Of a DNA stretch of 64,000 bases, positions 18,495 through 27,203 are shown one piece after another (within the stretch, counting starts at the first letter, position 1; each line of letters starts with the position of its first letter). A model generated the notes under the pieces. That model made no database searches, was not told the DNA's origin, and worked only from the letters and a program-made list of their open reading frames with translations. This DNA is from Falsiroseomonas sp050563525 (GTDB taxonomy: Bacteria; Pseudomonadota; Alphaproteobacteria; Acetobacterales; Acetobacteraceae), in contig NZ_JBNXUN010000015.1 in assembly GCF_050563525.1 (NCBI RefSeq), forward strand, positions 1 through 64,000, in the 5' to 3' direction. The position numbers and the translations under genes were made by a program.

Positions 18495-18956
18495 GGCTGG
18501 TCTTCCCGCATCAGCGCGCCATGCACAATTTCCCGACCTTGGAGTGACTGTACGTGATCAGTTCCGGCGCTGGATCAAGCTGGCTGCAACGCGTTCTTTC
18601 CAAATGAAAACATGATGCGCATCGGTTCATGGGGTGAGGTGAAGGCGCATGAGTAATGGGTGCCGTCGCCCGCACCGCATCGGTCGCGCTCGAAGGCGTG
18701 CCTCTGCCCTTTGTTCTTTCGCTGGCCGACAAGAGGTGGCGCGGAGCAGCGCCGGAGGATCCTCGCCTCGAGCGCAAGAACAACGTGCATGCGGGCGCAT
18801 GGGTCATATCGCGGTGGCGGAAAGTCTCGGGCAGGCCGCGCTGCCACTGGAGCAGGTGCTTGCCCGTTGAGACGCCCGCGACCGCTGGCCAAAGGCCCGC
18901 CGCCTTCCGCCTCCGGTGGACAGTTCCGGACCCGGCCAAGGCTACACGCCTACTGC
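18495..18956. other. Intergenic, no recognisable gene
   Basis: Several open frames cross this stretch, but their products are Arg/Ser/Cys-rich with no family pattern. I call none. Confidence 0.35.
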
Positions 18957-19406
18957 TCACTTGCTCCGAGCGAATTCAAGCTGTTCCACGATTTCGGCCT
19001 GTGGCAGGCGCGTCAGGTCCTTGTCGAGGCTGGCAACAACACGCGCGCGCGCGCGGTCGAGAAGGGCTGCGCGCAGGTCGCCGAGGAAGGGCGGTGGCGC
19101 TACCAGAGTGAGGCGCCCGAAGCTGCCCTCTGTCGCTGCCGTCTCCAGTCTCTCAGCCAGTTGGCGTGCGAAGGCGCGTTTGGCCTCGCGGTGCGGATCG
19201 CTGCGTGGCTCGATGGCGTGGTGGGCCGCGGTCGCGCTTTCCTGCACGCGGCCCGGCTGATCGGTTCCCCGTTCGTGCGAGCGCGGGTTGGAGATCTCGA
19301 TCGCCCGCTCCGCAAGCTCGTCCCAGCGGCCCGCGGGCGCCGCGCGGGCGAACACCCGGCAGTGCTGTGCGTCAGCGATCACCGCCCATTCCGTGATGGT
19401 ACCCAT
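18957..19406 (-). CDS. Host attachment-type protein
   Basis: The 149-residue protein matches the Host_attach family first described in Agrobacterium-like bacteria: TEWAVIADAQHCRVFARAAP at the N-terminus, ERAIEISNPRSHERGTDQPG in the middle, an AFARQLAERLE helix and LTLVAPPPFLGDLRAALL near the C-terminus, ending in DLTRLPQAEIVEQL. The fold resembles release-factor-like/baeRF domains; its biochemical role is unknown. The start is the ATG at 19406, preceded by a strong AGGAGGAGG; an in-frame start eight codons earlier would place that site inside the gene. It appears intact within an otherwise decayed block. Confidence 0.85.
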   Translation of the reverse strand: MGTITEWAVIADAQHCRVFARAAPAGRWDELAERAIEISNPRSHERGTDQPGRVQESATAAHHAIEPRSDPHREAKRAFARQLAERLETAATEGSFGRLTLVAPPPFLGDLRAALLDRARARVVASLDKDLTRLPQAEIVEQLEFARSK

Positions 19407-19539
19407 GGAGTCCTCCTCCTTTCCGCGCATCAGATACCCGCCGAGCGGTCGCGAGGCGTATGACCTGCATCAAGGCTACGACACGCGCGCACCGGTCACT
19501 GCCCGCCCACGGCCGGACGAGCGGCGCGTTGGCCGCCTC

Positions 19540-19605
19540 GGGCGTCAGGCTCGTCACCGCCGCCGCCACCCGCTCCCGCAAATCAACCGACAGCGTCTTC
19601 GACAT
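19540..19605 (-). pseudogene. IS630-type transposase N-terminal scrap
   Basis: A short frame begins SKTLSVDLRERVAAAVTSL, the start of the helix-turn-helix region of IS630-family transposases. The similarity stops after about 22 residues. It is a remnant only. Confidence 0.45.
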
Positions 19606-19764
19606 GCCGACCGGCCTCTCCGCCAGCGAATACAGCATCTCCTTGCGGCAGCCAGCGAAGTCACAAGCGGGCGATTGGCAACAACGCGAGAGGCTTCAGG
19701 CTGATGTTGTGCAACCTGCACTAGCACAGCGGGATGTCCCTGGCGGACTCGATGGTGTCTGCGT

Positions 19765-20206
19765 CAAGCTTGACCTGCCCAGGTGGCCCGCCGCTTCAGC
19801 ACTTCGGCCGCCACCAGGTAGCCAACGACCAGGACGGCAAATACCACCAGCAGCGCGCCTCGGAAGGGGCGCGAAGCCGAGCATCGCCGCCAGCGGGCCG
19901 AGGGCCAGCGTGAAGGCCAGCGCCAAGGCCCAGAGCGACGTCGCGAGCAGCGTGGGATGGGGTGCCACCGCCCGCCACGCTAGGCCTTGGCTGCAGATTA
20001 CGAAGATGATCAGGACCTAGGTCGCCATGCTTTCGATGAACCAGGCGGTTCGGAACTCCTCCGGAGTGGCGCCTAAGGCCCAAACGAAGGATTGCGAAGG
20101 TCGCCAGACCGAAGATGGCGGAGAGGGGACCCATCAACAGGGTGAAGCGCAGCACCGCGCCCATGTCCCAGCCGTGCGGTTTTGTTACGCCCGCAGCATC
20201 CATCGC
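19765..20206 (-). pseudogene. C-terminal remnant of a Mg2+-translocating P-type ATPase
   Basis: Pieces in three frames together give the last membrane domain of an MgtA/B-type ATPase. They read KPHGWDMGAVLRFTLLMGPL and FGLATFAILRLG; then EEFRTAWFIESMAT, a TAG stop where the family has Gln, and VLIIFVICSQGLAWRA; then HPTLLATSLWALALAFTLAL and LGFAPLP; and finally VVFAVLVVGYLVAAEVLKR. At least two frameshifts and one nonsense codon are needed, and the catalytic DKTGT domain is absent. It directly follows a VIT-transporter fragment, so a deletion fused the two genes. Confidence 0.65.
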
Positions 20207-20430
20207 GGGAACCTACTCGCCGGCCGCCATCGACATCGCGCCCGCGAACAACCCGCCCACGCCGGCGATGAGGATGTCGCTCTGCGTGGCTGCGGCAGCC
20301 GCGACGCCGACGATCAGGCTTGCGGTCGAAACGATACCATCATTTGCCCCGAGCACCGCGGCCTGAGGCCATCTTATGCGCGAGACCAGATGGCGCTCGG
20401 AGTCCAGGTGGCGTCGCTCGCGGAGATCGG
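20207..20430 (-). pseudogene. N-terminal remnant of a VIT/CCC1-type Fe/Mn transporter
   Basis: The frame reads RHLVSRIRWPQAAVLGANDG, IVSTASLIVGVAAAAA and IAGVGGLFAGAMSMAAGE, the first two transmembrane helices of VIT1/CCC1 family iron/manganese transporters. The conserved continuation (EYVSVSSQ) is replaced by a TAG stop after GE. The next bases belong to the P-type ATPase remnant. The upstream part of this frame is noise. Confidence 0.65.
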
Positions 20431-20537
20431 GGCCTGTTGTCGCGCGCGTGTGGTGGACACAGGTGCACCACCCGCTCCAGCAGCCCGTGCGGCGGCTGCG
20501 CGTATTTCTCCTGTGCGCACACACTGAGCCATGGTAC

Positions 20538-22136
20538 TCAGTGGTCCTCCAGCGCGCGCCGGAGACGTTCCAAGAGCGCGGCGCGGGTCCGGTCGTCCCC
20601 CGCTTGCTCAATCGCCTCCTCGATGCCGAGCAGCAGCGCCGCCCGCTCATTGTGCCAGTCCGGGCGTCCGACGCGCTCGGGGTGCTCGCGCCGGTGGCCA
20701 GAAGCCGCGGCATCGCGCTCCGGCGTGCGGCCGGGCGAGAGACGGAAGGCCTCGTCCAGCATGGGCTTCACCAGCCCTGCCTCCGGCACGATGCCGCGGC
20801 CGAGCACGCGTTTCGCCAGGCCCTCGATCGCAGCCTCCTCCCCATGCACCAGGAAGATGCCGCCGCGCACCGGTCCGCGAGCGGCGATCCAGCGGCCAAG
20901 CTCCGGCCCGTCGGCATGGCCGGAATATCCCTCCACCATTGCAATACGTGCGGCGACCTTCACCGTCTCGCCACGGATGCGAACCTGCGCGGCGCCGTCC
21001 TGCAGTAGCCGCCCCAGCGTGCCCGTGGCCTGGAAGCCGACCAGCGCAACCACGGTCCGCGGATCCCATAGCTTAGCCTGCAGGTGGGCTCGGATACGCC
21101 CCGCCTCGCACATTCCACTGCCGGCGAGCACAATCCGGAACCCCTCCTGCCGCGCGAGCCGCATGCTCTGCTGCGCGTCCTCCACCTCGTGCAGCCGGGG
21201 GTCGGCGAGCGCCGCGAGCAGCGCGGCCCCGTCCTCCAGCAGCGCCGCATGCTGTGCGAAGACACGCGTGGCGCGGCCGGACAGCGGACTGTCGAGGTGG
21301 ATATCCGCCTCCGGCACCTGACCGGTCCGCATCAACGTGACGAGGTCGAGCATCACCTCCTGCGCCCGCTCCACAGCGAACACGGGAACCAGCATTGTGC
21401 CGCCCTGTCGCGCCGCGCTTCGTACCAACGCCCCCAACGCAGCCTGGCGCTCCGCCGGCGCGATGGCGGGGCGATCCTCGTCGCCATAGGTGCTCTCGAC
21501 GATGACGTGGTCGATGCCGCCCGCGGGTCCCTCCGGATCGCGCTGCATCGGGCCGAGACCAGGGCCGATATCGCCGGAGACGAGCACGCGCAGGGGGCCG
21601 TCCCCAGTTTCGAACTCCAGTTCGATCGACGCCGAGCCAAGCATGTGCCCCGCGTTCCAGAACCGCGCGCGAATGCCCTCGGCCGGGGTGATCCACTTGC
21701 CATAGGTCACCAAGTCGAATGACCGCATCGTGCGCTCCGCGTCCTGCGCGGTGTAGATCGGTGCGACCGGCTCGCGCCCGCGACGGCGGTTGCGGCGGTT
21801 CAGCTGCTCCACCTCCATCTCCTGGATGTGGCCGGCATCGGGCAAGAGGCAGGAGCAGAGATCCCGCGTCGCTTCCGTGCAGTGGATGCGGCCGCGGTAG
21901 CCCATCTTGACCAGGCGCGGCAGCAGGCCGCTGTGGTCGATATGCGCGTGCGTCAGCAGTACGGCATGAATGGCTCGAGGCTCGAAGGGGAGCGGCTCAT
22001 AGTTCAGAGCCTTCAGCGTCTTGGGTCCCTGGAACATGCCGCAGTCCACCAGGATGCGGGCCCGCGGCGCCTCGAACAGCAAGCAGAGCCCGGTCACCGT
22101 GCGGGCCGCGCCACAGACCTTCAGGCCGATTGCCAA
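20538..22136 (-). CDS. Metallo-beta-lactamase-fold beta-CASP RNA nuclease
   Basis: Predicted RNA-processing exo/endonuclease (RNase J/CPSF-like). The 532-residue chain shows the MBL zinc motif LLTHAHIDHSG (about residue 62), the second His in NAGHMLGSA, Asp in LVSGDIGPG, and the beta-CASP region with STYGDEDR, GTMLVPVFAVERAQEVML and HLDSPLSGRATRVFAQH. Further C-terminal motifs follow: LAGSGMCEAGRIRAHL, VGFQATGTLGR, GYSGHAD and FLVHGEE. All expected metal ligands are visible, so the gene looks functional. Similar genes often sit in alphaproteobacterial stress clusters with sHsp and Usp genes, as here. The C-terminal 70 residues are Arg-rich and unassigned. Confidence 0.92.
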   Translation of the reverse strand: MAIGLKVCGAARTVTGLCLLFEAPRARILVDCGMFQGPKTLKALNYEPLPFEPRAIHAVLLTHAHIDHSGLLPRLVKMGYRGRIHCTEATRDLCSCLLPDAGHIQEMEVEQLNRRNRRRGREPVAPIYTAQDAERTMRSFDLVTYGKWITPAEGIRARFWNAGHMLGSASIELEFETGDGPLRVLVSGDIGPGLGPMQRDPEGPAGGIDHVIVESTYGDEDRPAIAPAERQAALGALVRSAARQGGTMLVPVFAVERAQEVMLDLVTLMRTGQVPEADIHLDSPLSGRATRVFAQHAALLEDGAALLAALADPRLHEVEDAQQSMRLARQEGFRIVLAGSGMCEAGRIRAHLQAKLWDPRTVVALVGFQATGTLGRLLQDGAAQVRIRGETVKVAARIAMVEGYSGHADGPELGRWIAARGPVRGGIFLVHGEEAAIEGLAKRVLGRGIVPEAGLVKPMLDEAFRLSPGRTPERDAAASGHRREHPERVGRPDWHNERAALLLGIEEAIEQAGDDRTRAALLERLRRALEDH

Positions 22137-22209
22137 GGCACCCTCCCGCAGCCTGACATCCGCCGCCAGTATAGGCGCGGGCGTAGCCGCCGGTCATCAC
22201 TGCGCCGAC

Positions 22210-22805
22210 ATGAGGGGGCGTAATGAGCCGCCACCGTCGTCCGCACGCGACCCTGCGGCGTCGCCGGCCTATAGGCTGGCGCTGTTCGATCGCGACGTCC
22301 TGCTGAGCCCCACCATGCGGGGCGTGCGGCTGCAGGTGGAATCCACGCAGCCGGACGAGGCGCTGCGCGCTTGGGGCGCGGCGCTTGCGCCGTATCGCCT
22401 CCGAGCGAGGCGGACGCTAAGGCTCGTGGCGGGCGTGCAGGACAACGTGATCGCGACAGGCGGTGGGCCCAAGATCAAGGAAGCTGCCTGTCGCGGGGCC
22501 TGGGAGGCCGGGGCATTTTCCATCGGCTTCAACATCCGCCTGGCACGGGAGCAACAGCCCAACCCGTGCACAACGCCCTGGCGATGCGCGCGCCGGCGCT
22601 CGTGGTATTCCAAGGCGGCTTCGGAACGCTGGACGAGCGGTTCGAACTGCTGACCCTGCGCCAGACCGGGCGCGTCGGCCCGCTGCCGAGCCTGCTCGTA
22701 GACGAAGCCTTCTGGCGCGGCCTGATCCGCTGGGAGGCGCTGGTGGAGGCGGGCATGGTAGAGCAGGCCGACGTTGACCGGCTGTCCTGCGCCGGCCGTG
22801 CGTAA
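22210..22805 (+). pseudogene. LOG-family (TIGR00730-like) nucleotide hydrolase, broken
   Basis: LOG proteins are Rossmann-fold hydrolases of nucleoside 5'-monophosphates. The first frame gives SPAYRLALFDRDVLLSPTMRG, ALRAWGAALAP, DNVIATGGGPKIKEAACRGA, GAFSIGFNIRLAREQQPNPC. The rest lies in another frame (ALVVFQGGFGTLDERFELLT, LVDEAFWRGLIRWEAL, VEAGMVEQADVDRL). The core GGG and PGGFGTxxE-type motifs are present (here QGGFGTLDE), but part of the domain between them and an early segment are missing. It needs at least one frameshift and two small deletions, so it is probably dead. Confidence 0.65.
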
Positions 22806-22937
22806 AAGGCCTGTAGCCTGCTAGAGGGGGCGCAAGATCGCTCGCGCTGCCCTCGTGTATGGGCAGAGTTCGCTGCTTATGTATTGGCCAGGCAAGCCCA
22901 TCCATCGGTACCGCGCGTCCTGGCGGCATGCGGTCGC

Positions 22938-23228
22938 TTAACGCGATGGCGCGGACCGCGGCGGCGTCGGCATTGGGGGCGGCGCGGGCGCACCCGGCGC
23001 GCCCTCCAGCACCACGCCGCCACCACGGTGCGCCGCATCCGCATTCGGCGTCTCGGGCCCGCGATCGGTCGGCGGACCCGGTGAGCGGGTGCTGCGTGGG
23101 GATGGTTCCGGCGGGGCACGCTCGGCCGTTGCCGGAGCCTGCCGCAGGTCCGGGGGCTGAGCTTGCGCCATCGCGGTTGAAGCCAGACCAACCGTCGCCA
23201 CCGCCGCCAAGATTAGTACCTGACGCAT
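22938..23228 (-). CDS. Small secreted Pro-rich protein
   Basis: The 96-residue product has a textbook signal peptide (MRQVLILAAVATVGLASTAMAQ) and a mature part made largely of Pro, Ala, Thr and Arg with no fold evident. The ATG at 23228 has AAGAGG six bases upstream. A longer in-frame start exists upstream but would put the signal peptide internally. Function is unknown; an envelope role is inferred from the signal only. Confidence 0.5.
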   Translation of the reverse strand: MRQVLILAAVATVGLASTAMAQAQPPDLRQAPATAERAPPEPSPRSTRSPGPPTDRGPETPNADAAHRGGGVVLEGAPGAPAPPPMPTPPRSAPSR

Positions 23229-23353
23229 GCTGCACCTCTTGAGATTGCTCAGCCGAAACGCGGTGGGCGTCACGCTCGTTCTGGCAATCGCGACGAATCG
23301 TTCGCGGCCCCCGTCGAGTTGGCGGGTCTGCTTACGAAAGAAGGAGCGACAAG

Positions 23354-23772
23354 GCGTTTGCGTTCTTTCGCGGCGCCTGCACGCGCGGGATCTACGACAA
23401 CATAAAGACGGCGGTGGATATGATCCGGGGGGCCGCACTCGCGCCTGCAATGGCCGGTTCCTGCAGATGTGCAGCCACTATCTGGTCGATCCTTTCGCCT
23501 GCGCCGCAAGCTGGTCGGTGTTGGTGATGGCGACCGGCATATGGTGGACATCCTCACCGCCGTGCTCAGCGACGGGCCGAGTGGCGGTCGAGGCAGCCTG
23601 TGCCGAGGCGCCGCGGGAAGGCGCGCACTCCACCGACGTGGTACTGAACATCCTGGCTCGCCAGCGCGAGCCCCCGGCGCCGCAGACCATCCTGACGCCA
23701 GGTGCCCTGCGGCTGCGGCACGAGCCGCTGGCCGACTGCGCCCGCTATGACAATCTGCCGAGAAGCGCGTGA
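23354..23772 (+). pseudogene. IS21-family IstA transposase remnant
   Basis: Two separated parts of IstA are present. AFAFFRGACTRGIYDNIKTA and FLQMCSHYLVDPFACA come from the catalytic region. KLVGVGDGDRHMVDILTAVL, ACAEAPREGAHSTDVVLNIL and RLRHEPLADCARYD come from the C-terminus. Everything between them is deleted and frameshifts separate the pieces. Its stop overlaps the istB start (TGATG), the usual IS21 arrangement. Confidence 0.7.
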
Positions 23773-24185
23773 TGGAGCGGTCCGAGATCCTCGCCAGAAT
23801 GGGCGAGCTGAAGCTGTTCGGCATGAGAGCGGCGTTCGACCAGGTCGTCACCACGGCGGTGAAGCGCCAGCACGAGCCGCAGCAGGTCAACGGCGACTTC
23901 GTCGGCGCCGAGATCGCCGAGAACCAGGCGCGCTCGATCAAGTACCAGATCACCGCATCGAAGCTGCCGCTGGCGCAGGACGTGGATGACTTCCGCTTGG
24001 AAGGCACGCCGATCAACAAGGCCCTGGTGTGCGACCTCGCGACAGGCAACGTCCTGGCCCATCAGCGCAACGTGGTGCTGGTCCGGGGAAGGCGCCGCCG
24101 CCGGTACCATCGGCCCTCGCGCTGGACGACGTGGATGGCTAGCCTGCTGCGGCGGGGTCGGACCGGCGGGCCTGTCTCCCGGTGA
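23772..24185 (+). pseudogene. Truncated IS21 helper ATPase IstB
   Basis: The first 104 residues match IstB (ERSEILARMGELKLFGMRAA, ARSIKYQITASKLPLAQD, PINKALVCDLATGNVLAHQR). The frame then leaves the family at NVVLVRG, just before the Walker A GGTGTGKTH would begin. About 140 residues, including the whole ATPase core, are lost. The remaining frame to 24185 is unrelated sequence. Confidence 0.75.
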
Positions 24186-24574
24186 TATATCCCATCTGGG
24201 TCTCGTCCCTTCGGAACGAATCCGACTGACGAAAAAATCTCAGATACAATCGTTTGTGGAATTTCTGGTTGTGGGCGCAGTCGTCAGCGAACCAGTCTCT
24301 GCGGCTCATTACCCTGTTCATCAGGGAACATCAGGCAAAATCACAGGCTTCCAGGGTCGCGCCGAGATGTGCCCCTGGCGTTGGCCGTAGATCTGCGCCG
24401 CATCGGCATCACTTCCCTAAGCGACGGATCAGGGAAAACATTCTGCTGATCAGCGATTTTGGCTGTGCTATGGTGCTGGCGGCGGTGAGCACTCGGCGGT
24501 AAGAACAAACTAGCAATTGGCAGCCGGACAAGTTAGGGTCACGGGTTCGTGAGTAGCTGAATCCGGAGAAGATC
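24186..24574. other. Less GC-rich intergenic region with repeats
   Basis: No gene is recognised. The stretch from about 24230 to 24540 is visibly richer in A and T than its surroundings and contains short repeats (listed separately). It separates the IS21 remnant from the methyltransferase cassette and may be a cassette boundary or promoter region. Confidence 0.4.
24312..24436. repeat. Repeated and inverted AGGGAA/TTCCCT motifs
   Basis: ATCAGGGAA occurs at 24320-24328 and again at 24428-24436. CCCTG-N5-CAGGG forms a palindrome at 24312-24326. TTCCCT at 24413-24418 faces AGGGAA at 24431-24436. The arrangement resembles operator or recombination-core sites, but no protein is assigned to it. 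Confidence 0.35.
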
Positions 24575-25033
24575 GTGAGAGCAGATCTAAAACGCCAGCC
24601 GCCTCTACTGCCGAGCAGCGCCCCGAGGAAGCGTGGCCGGCCCTCGTTCTATGAACCCTCCCGCCTAATGGAGGTTTGGCTGTCTGTTCAAGAAGAGATG
24701 GTCAGAAGCAACCGTACATCGAACGCGGCATGTAATGCGCTTAGGGTCTCTTGGCTGGTCGCTGGTCGAGGCGCGCCGAAGACCAGTCACTGTGTCGGCG
24801 CCGAAACCCTTCGCAGCCTTTATCAGAAAGCGGTGCGCCTCCTGAAGCGCGAGCAGGCGTGGCACGACGAAAATCGCCTTGAGATGCAGCGGGCTGGCGT
24901 GACGACGGGCCGGGAGCTCAGTTGGCTAATGGCAAAGCCCTATTGGGAGGCGGAACTGCTGCGTCGGCTGGCCGAGGTCAATGAATCGGACACGAGCTGC
25001 ACTTTTCCGTTTAATTCCACAACTCTAGCATGA
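24575..25033 (+). CDS. Unknown protein of the ParB-methyltransferase cassette
   Basis: A 152-residue, mostly helical and basic protein. The N-terminus contains RKRGRPSFYEP, an AT-hook-like GRP core, so DNA binding is possible. The middle (SNAACNALRVSWLVAGRGAP and LRSLYQKAVRLLKREQAW) and an MAKPYWEAELLRRL segment look well structured. I recognise no named family. It ends 36 bases before the methyltransferase start on the same strand, so the two are likely co-transcribed, and the group of three looks like a phage- or island-borne cassette. Confidence 0.65.
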   Translation: MRADLKRQPPLLPSSAPRKRGRPSFYEPSRLMEVWLSVQEEMVRSNRTSNAACNALRVSWLVAGRGAPKTSHCVGAETLRSLYQKAVRLLKREQAWHDENRLEMQRAGVTTGRELSWLMAKPYWEAELLRRLAEVNESDTSCTFPFNSTTLA

Positions 25034-25069
25034 TCATTGGGTGGTCTCCCAACCAGACGGAGACCATCC

Positions 25070-26482
25070 ATGCCACCCAAAGTCCCGACCAACCTCCAGC
25101 CCAGAGATCGCAGCCGGGTCGCGCCTTCGCACCACCTCGATATCAAGTACCGGGCAGTTACCGACCTGCGGCTGAACGAGCGCAATCCTCGCGCCCACAG
25201 TCCGCGCCAGATCAGACAGATCGCCCGAAGCATTGCGACATTCGGCTTCAATGTCCCAGTCCTGATCGACCCTGATGACAGGGTAGTGGCGGGCCATGGC
25301 CGGGTGCTGGCCTGCCGCCAACTTGGCTGGACCGAAGTGCCAACCATCAGGCTAGACCATCTTGGACCTGCCCAAATGCAGGCCTTCATGGTGGCGGACA
25401 ACCGCCTTGCTGAAATCTCCACCTGGGACGAGCGCCTGCTTGCGGAAACGCTGCGCGAGCTGACCCTCGCGGACCTCGACTTCGAGCTCGAAGTGATTGG
25501 CTTCGAGATGGCGGAGATTGATCTCCGGATTGAGGGTTTGGACGCCCCGCCCAAAGAAGCACCCGATCCTGCGGATGTGCTCGCCGAGCGTCCTGCAGGT
25601 CCCGCCGTCAGCAAGTCCGGTGACCTCTGGCTGCTGGGACGTCACCGGCTGCTCTGCGGCAGTGCCCTGGAGCAGGCGAGCTATGCGACGTTACTGCCGG
25701 CGAAACGCGCGGCCATGGTCTTTACAGACCCGCCCTACAACGTTCGGATCGCCGGCCATGTTAGTGGCCTCGGCGTCATCAGCCACCGGGAGTTTCCCAT
25801 GGCATCCGGCGAGATGAGCGGTGCTGAGTTTACCGCCTTTCTGACCACCGCGCTCGGGCTGGCCGCTCAACACAGCCGGGCTGGTTCGCTGCACTTCGTC
25901 TGCATGGACTGGCGCCACATTCCTGAGCTTCTGGCTGCGGGCCACGAGGCCTACTCCGAGCTGAAGAATCTTTGCGTCTGGGCGAAGGACAACGCCGGAA
26001 TGGGCTCCCTCTACCGCAGCCAGCACGAGCTCGTCTTCGTCTTCAAATCGGGCAAGGCACCCCACCGGAACAACGTGGAACTTGGGCAGCACGGCCGCCA
26101 TCGGAGCAACCTCTGGTCCTACCCCGGCGTGAACTCCTTTGGACGGCGTTCGGAGGAAGGGGACCTGCTTGCGATGCATCCAACGGTGAAGCCAGTGCGC
26201 CTGGTGGCGGATGCTATTCTCGACTGCACGGCTCGCGGCGAGCTCGTGCTTGATCCGTTCCTCGGCAGCGGTACAACCTTGATGGCGGCCGAGCGAACGG
26301 GCCGGCGTTGCTGCGGCTTCGAGCTCGACCCACTGTACGTCGATACCATTGTTCGCCGCTGGCAGGAGTTGACAGGCGACTTTGTCCGACACGCTGTGAC
26401 CGGCTGCGCCTTCAACGACATGCAAGGCAGAACGCAGGAAGCGCTCACTCTGGTGCAGCCGGAGGCCGGAAATGGCAAATAA
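25070..26482 (+). CDS. ParB-domain DNA adenine/cytosine-N4 methyltransferase
   Basis: The 470-residue protein begins with a ParB/Srx-like nuclease-fold domain (about residues 20-110: LRLNERNPRAHSPRQIRQIA, FNVPVLIDPDDRVVAGHGRV). A SAM-dependent amino-methyltransferase domain follows, with motif IV DPPY at residue 220 (FTDPPYN) and motif I at about 395 (LDPFLGSGTTLMAAE). This order (IV before I) is that of the beta class. MHPTVKPVRLVADAI precedes motif I as usual. The start is the ATG at 25070 with GGAG seven bases upstream. No restriction endonuclease is adjacent, so it is an orphan enzyme, common on prophages and islands. It overlaps the DUF5681 gene by 11 bases. Confidence 0.93.
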   Translation: MPPKVPTNLQPRDRSRVAPSHHLDIKYRAVTDLRLNERNPRAHSPRQIRQIARSIATFGFNVPVLIDPDDRVVAGHGRVLACRQLGWTEVPTIRLDHLGPAQMQAFMVADNRLAEISTWDERLLAETLRELTLADLDFELEVIGFEMAEIDLRIEGLDAPPKEAPDPADVLAERPAGPAVSKSGDLWLLGRHRLLCGSALEQASYATLLPAKRAAMVFTDPPYNVRIAGHVSGLGVISHREFPMASGEMSGAEFTAFLTTALGLAAQHSRAGSLHFVCMDWRHIPELLAAGHEAYSELKNLCVWAKDNAGMGSLYRSQHELVFVFKSGKAPHRNNVELGQHGRHRSNLWSYPGVNSFGRRSEEGDLLAMHPTVKPVRLVADAILDCTARGELVLDPFLGSGTTLMAAERTGRRCCGFELDPLYVDTIVRRWQELTGDFVRHAVTGCAFNDMQGRTQEALTLVQPEAGNGK

Positions 26483-26969
26483 ACCGGTCCGCAAATACGA
26501 GGTAGGCTACGGTAAGCCGCCCGAGCACAGCCGTTTTAAACCAGGTCAGAGCGGCAACCCGAGAGGACGCACGAAGGATAGCGTGACCTTCAGCATGGCT
26601 ATCGCTAAAGCGCTCGGCGAAAGGGTCATGGTGAATGAGGGTGGCAGTCGCCACAGCATCACAAAGTTGGAGGCAATTGCCAAGCAGCTGGTCAACAAGG
26701 CGGCCAGCGGCGACGCGCGCATTATCAAGCTTCTGGCCGAAATGGATCGCCGGCGCCCGACTGTTGATCACGCAGCAATTCCTGGCGTTCCTGGTGAACA
26801 AGGGCCGTCCAATGACATTCGCGATGCTTCGAAGATCGACTATTCGAGCATGACGACCGAGCAGTTGATCGTGCTTTACGAGGCTGCGCGCATCTTTGAG
26901 GGGAAGCAGGAGCGCCCGCCTCCCATCATGCCGCCGGGTGATCCAAAGCCGCGTGACCCAAAGAAGTGA
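26472..26969 (+). CDS. DUF5681 domain protein
   Basis: The 165-residue protein shows the DUF5681 signature near its N-terminus (VGYGKPPEHSRFKPGQSGNPRGR). It continues with ALGERVMVNEGG, SITKLEAIAKQLVNKAASGD and a C-terminal Pro-rich tail. The family is often next to ParB-type methyltransferases on prophages and integrated elements; its role is not known, and small-terminase-like functions have been considered for such neighbours. It begins 11 bases before the methyltransferase stop, so the pair is translationally coupled. Confidence 0.85.
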   Translation: MANKPVRKYEVGYGKPPEHSRFKPGQSGNPRGRTKDSVTFSMAIAKALGERVMVNEGGSRHSITKLEAIAKQLVNKAASGDARIIKLLAEMDRRRPTVDHAAIPGVPGEQGPSNDIRDASKIDYSSMTTEQLIVLYEAARIFEGKQERPPPIMPPGDPKPRDPKK

Positions 26970-27203
26970 GCTGTGGCTAGCCGCAGCCCTGGAAGACACC
27001 CGTCCTAGTTTCGTAGCTGCTCCGATATATTGCGTTCTTGGAGGCAGAAGCGCTCGATGGCGGCGAAGATGTCCTTGGCGAACTCCCTCCACGGATGAGG
27101 TTGAACAGTGCCGTTGGCGTGAGCCGGTGCTATTCTCCTCCTGCTCACGGGTGACCGCGCGGCAAAGAGCCGGGCACGAGGTGAGAGCCCGGCCGCGCAG
27201 CCT
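26970..27203. other. Spacer between DUF5681 gene and IS110 element
   Basis: No gene seen. The right-hand part should contain the transposase-distal end of the IS110 element. A minus-strand snippet near 27000-27090 (AAIERFCLQERNIS) resembles the C-terminus of an IS630 transposase, so scraps of other elements are present. Confidence 0.35.
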
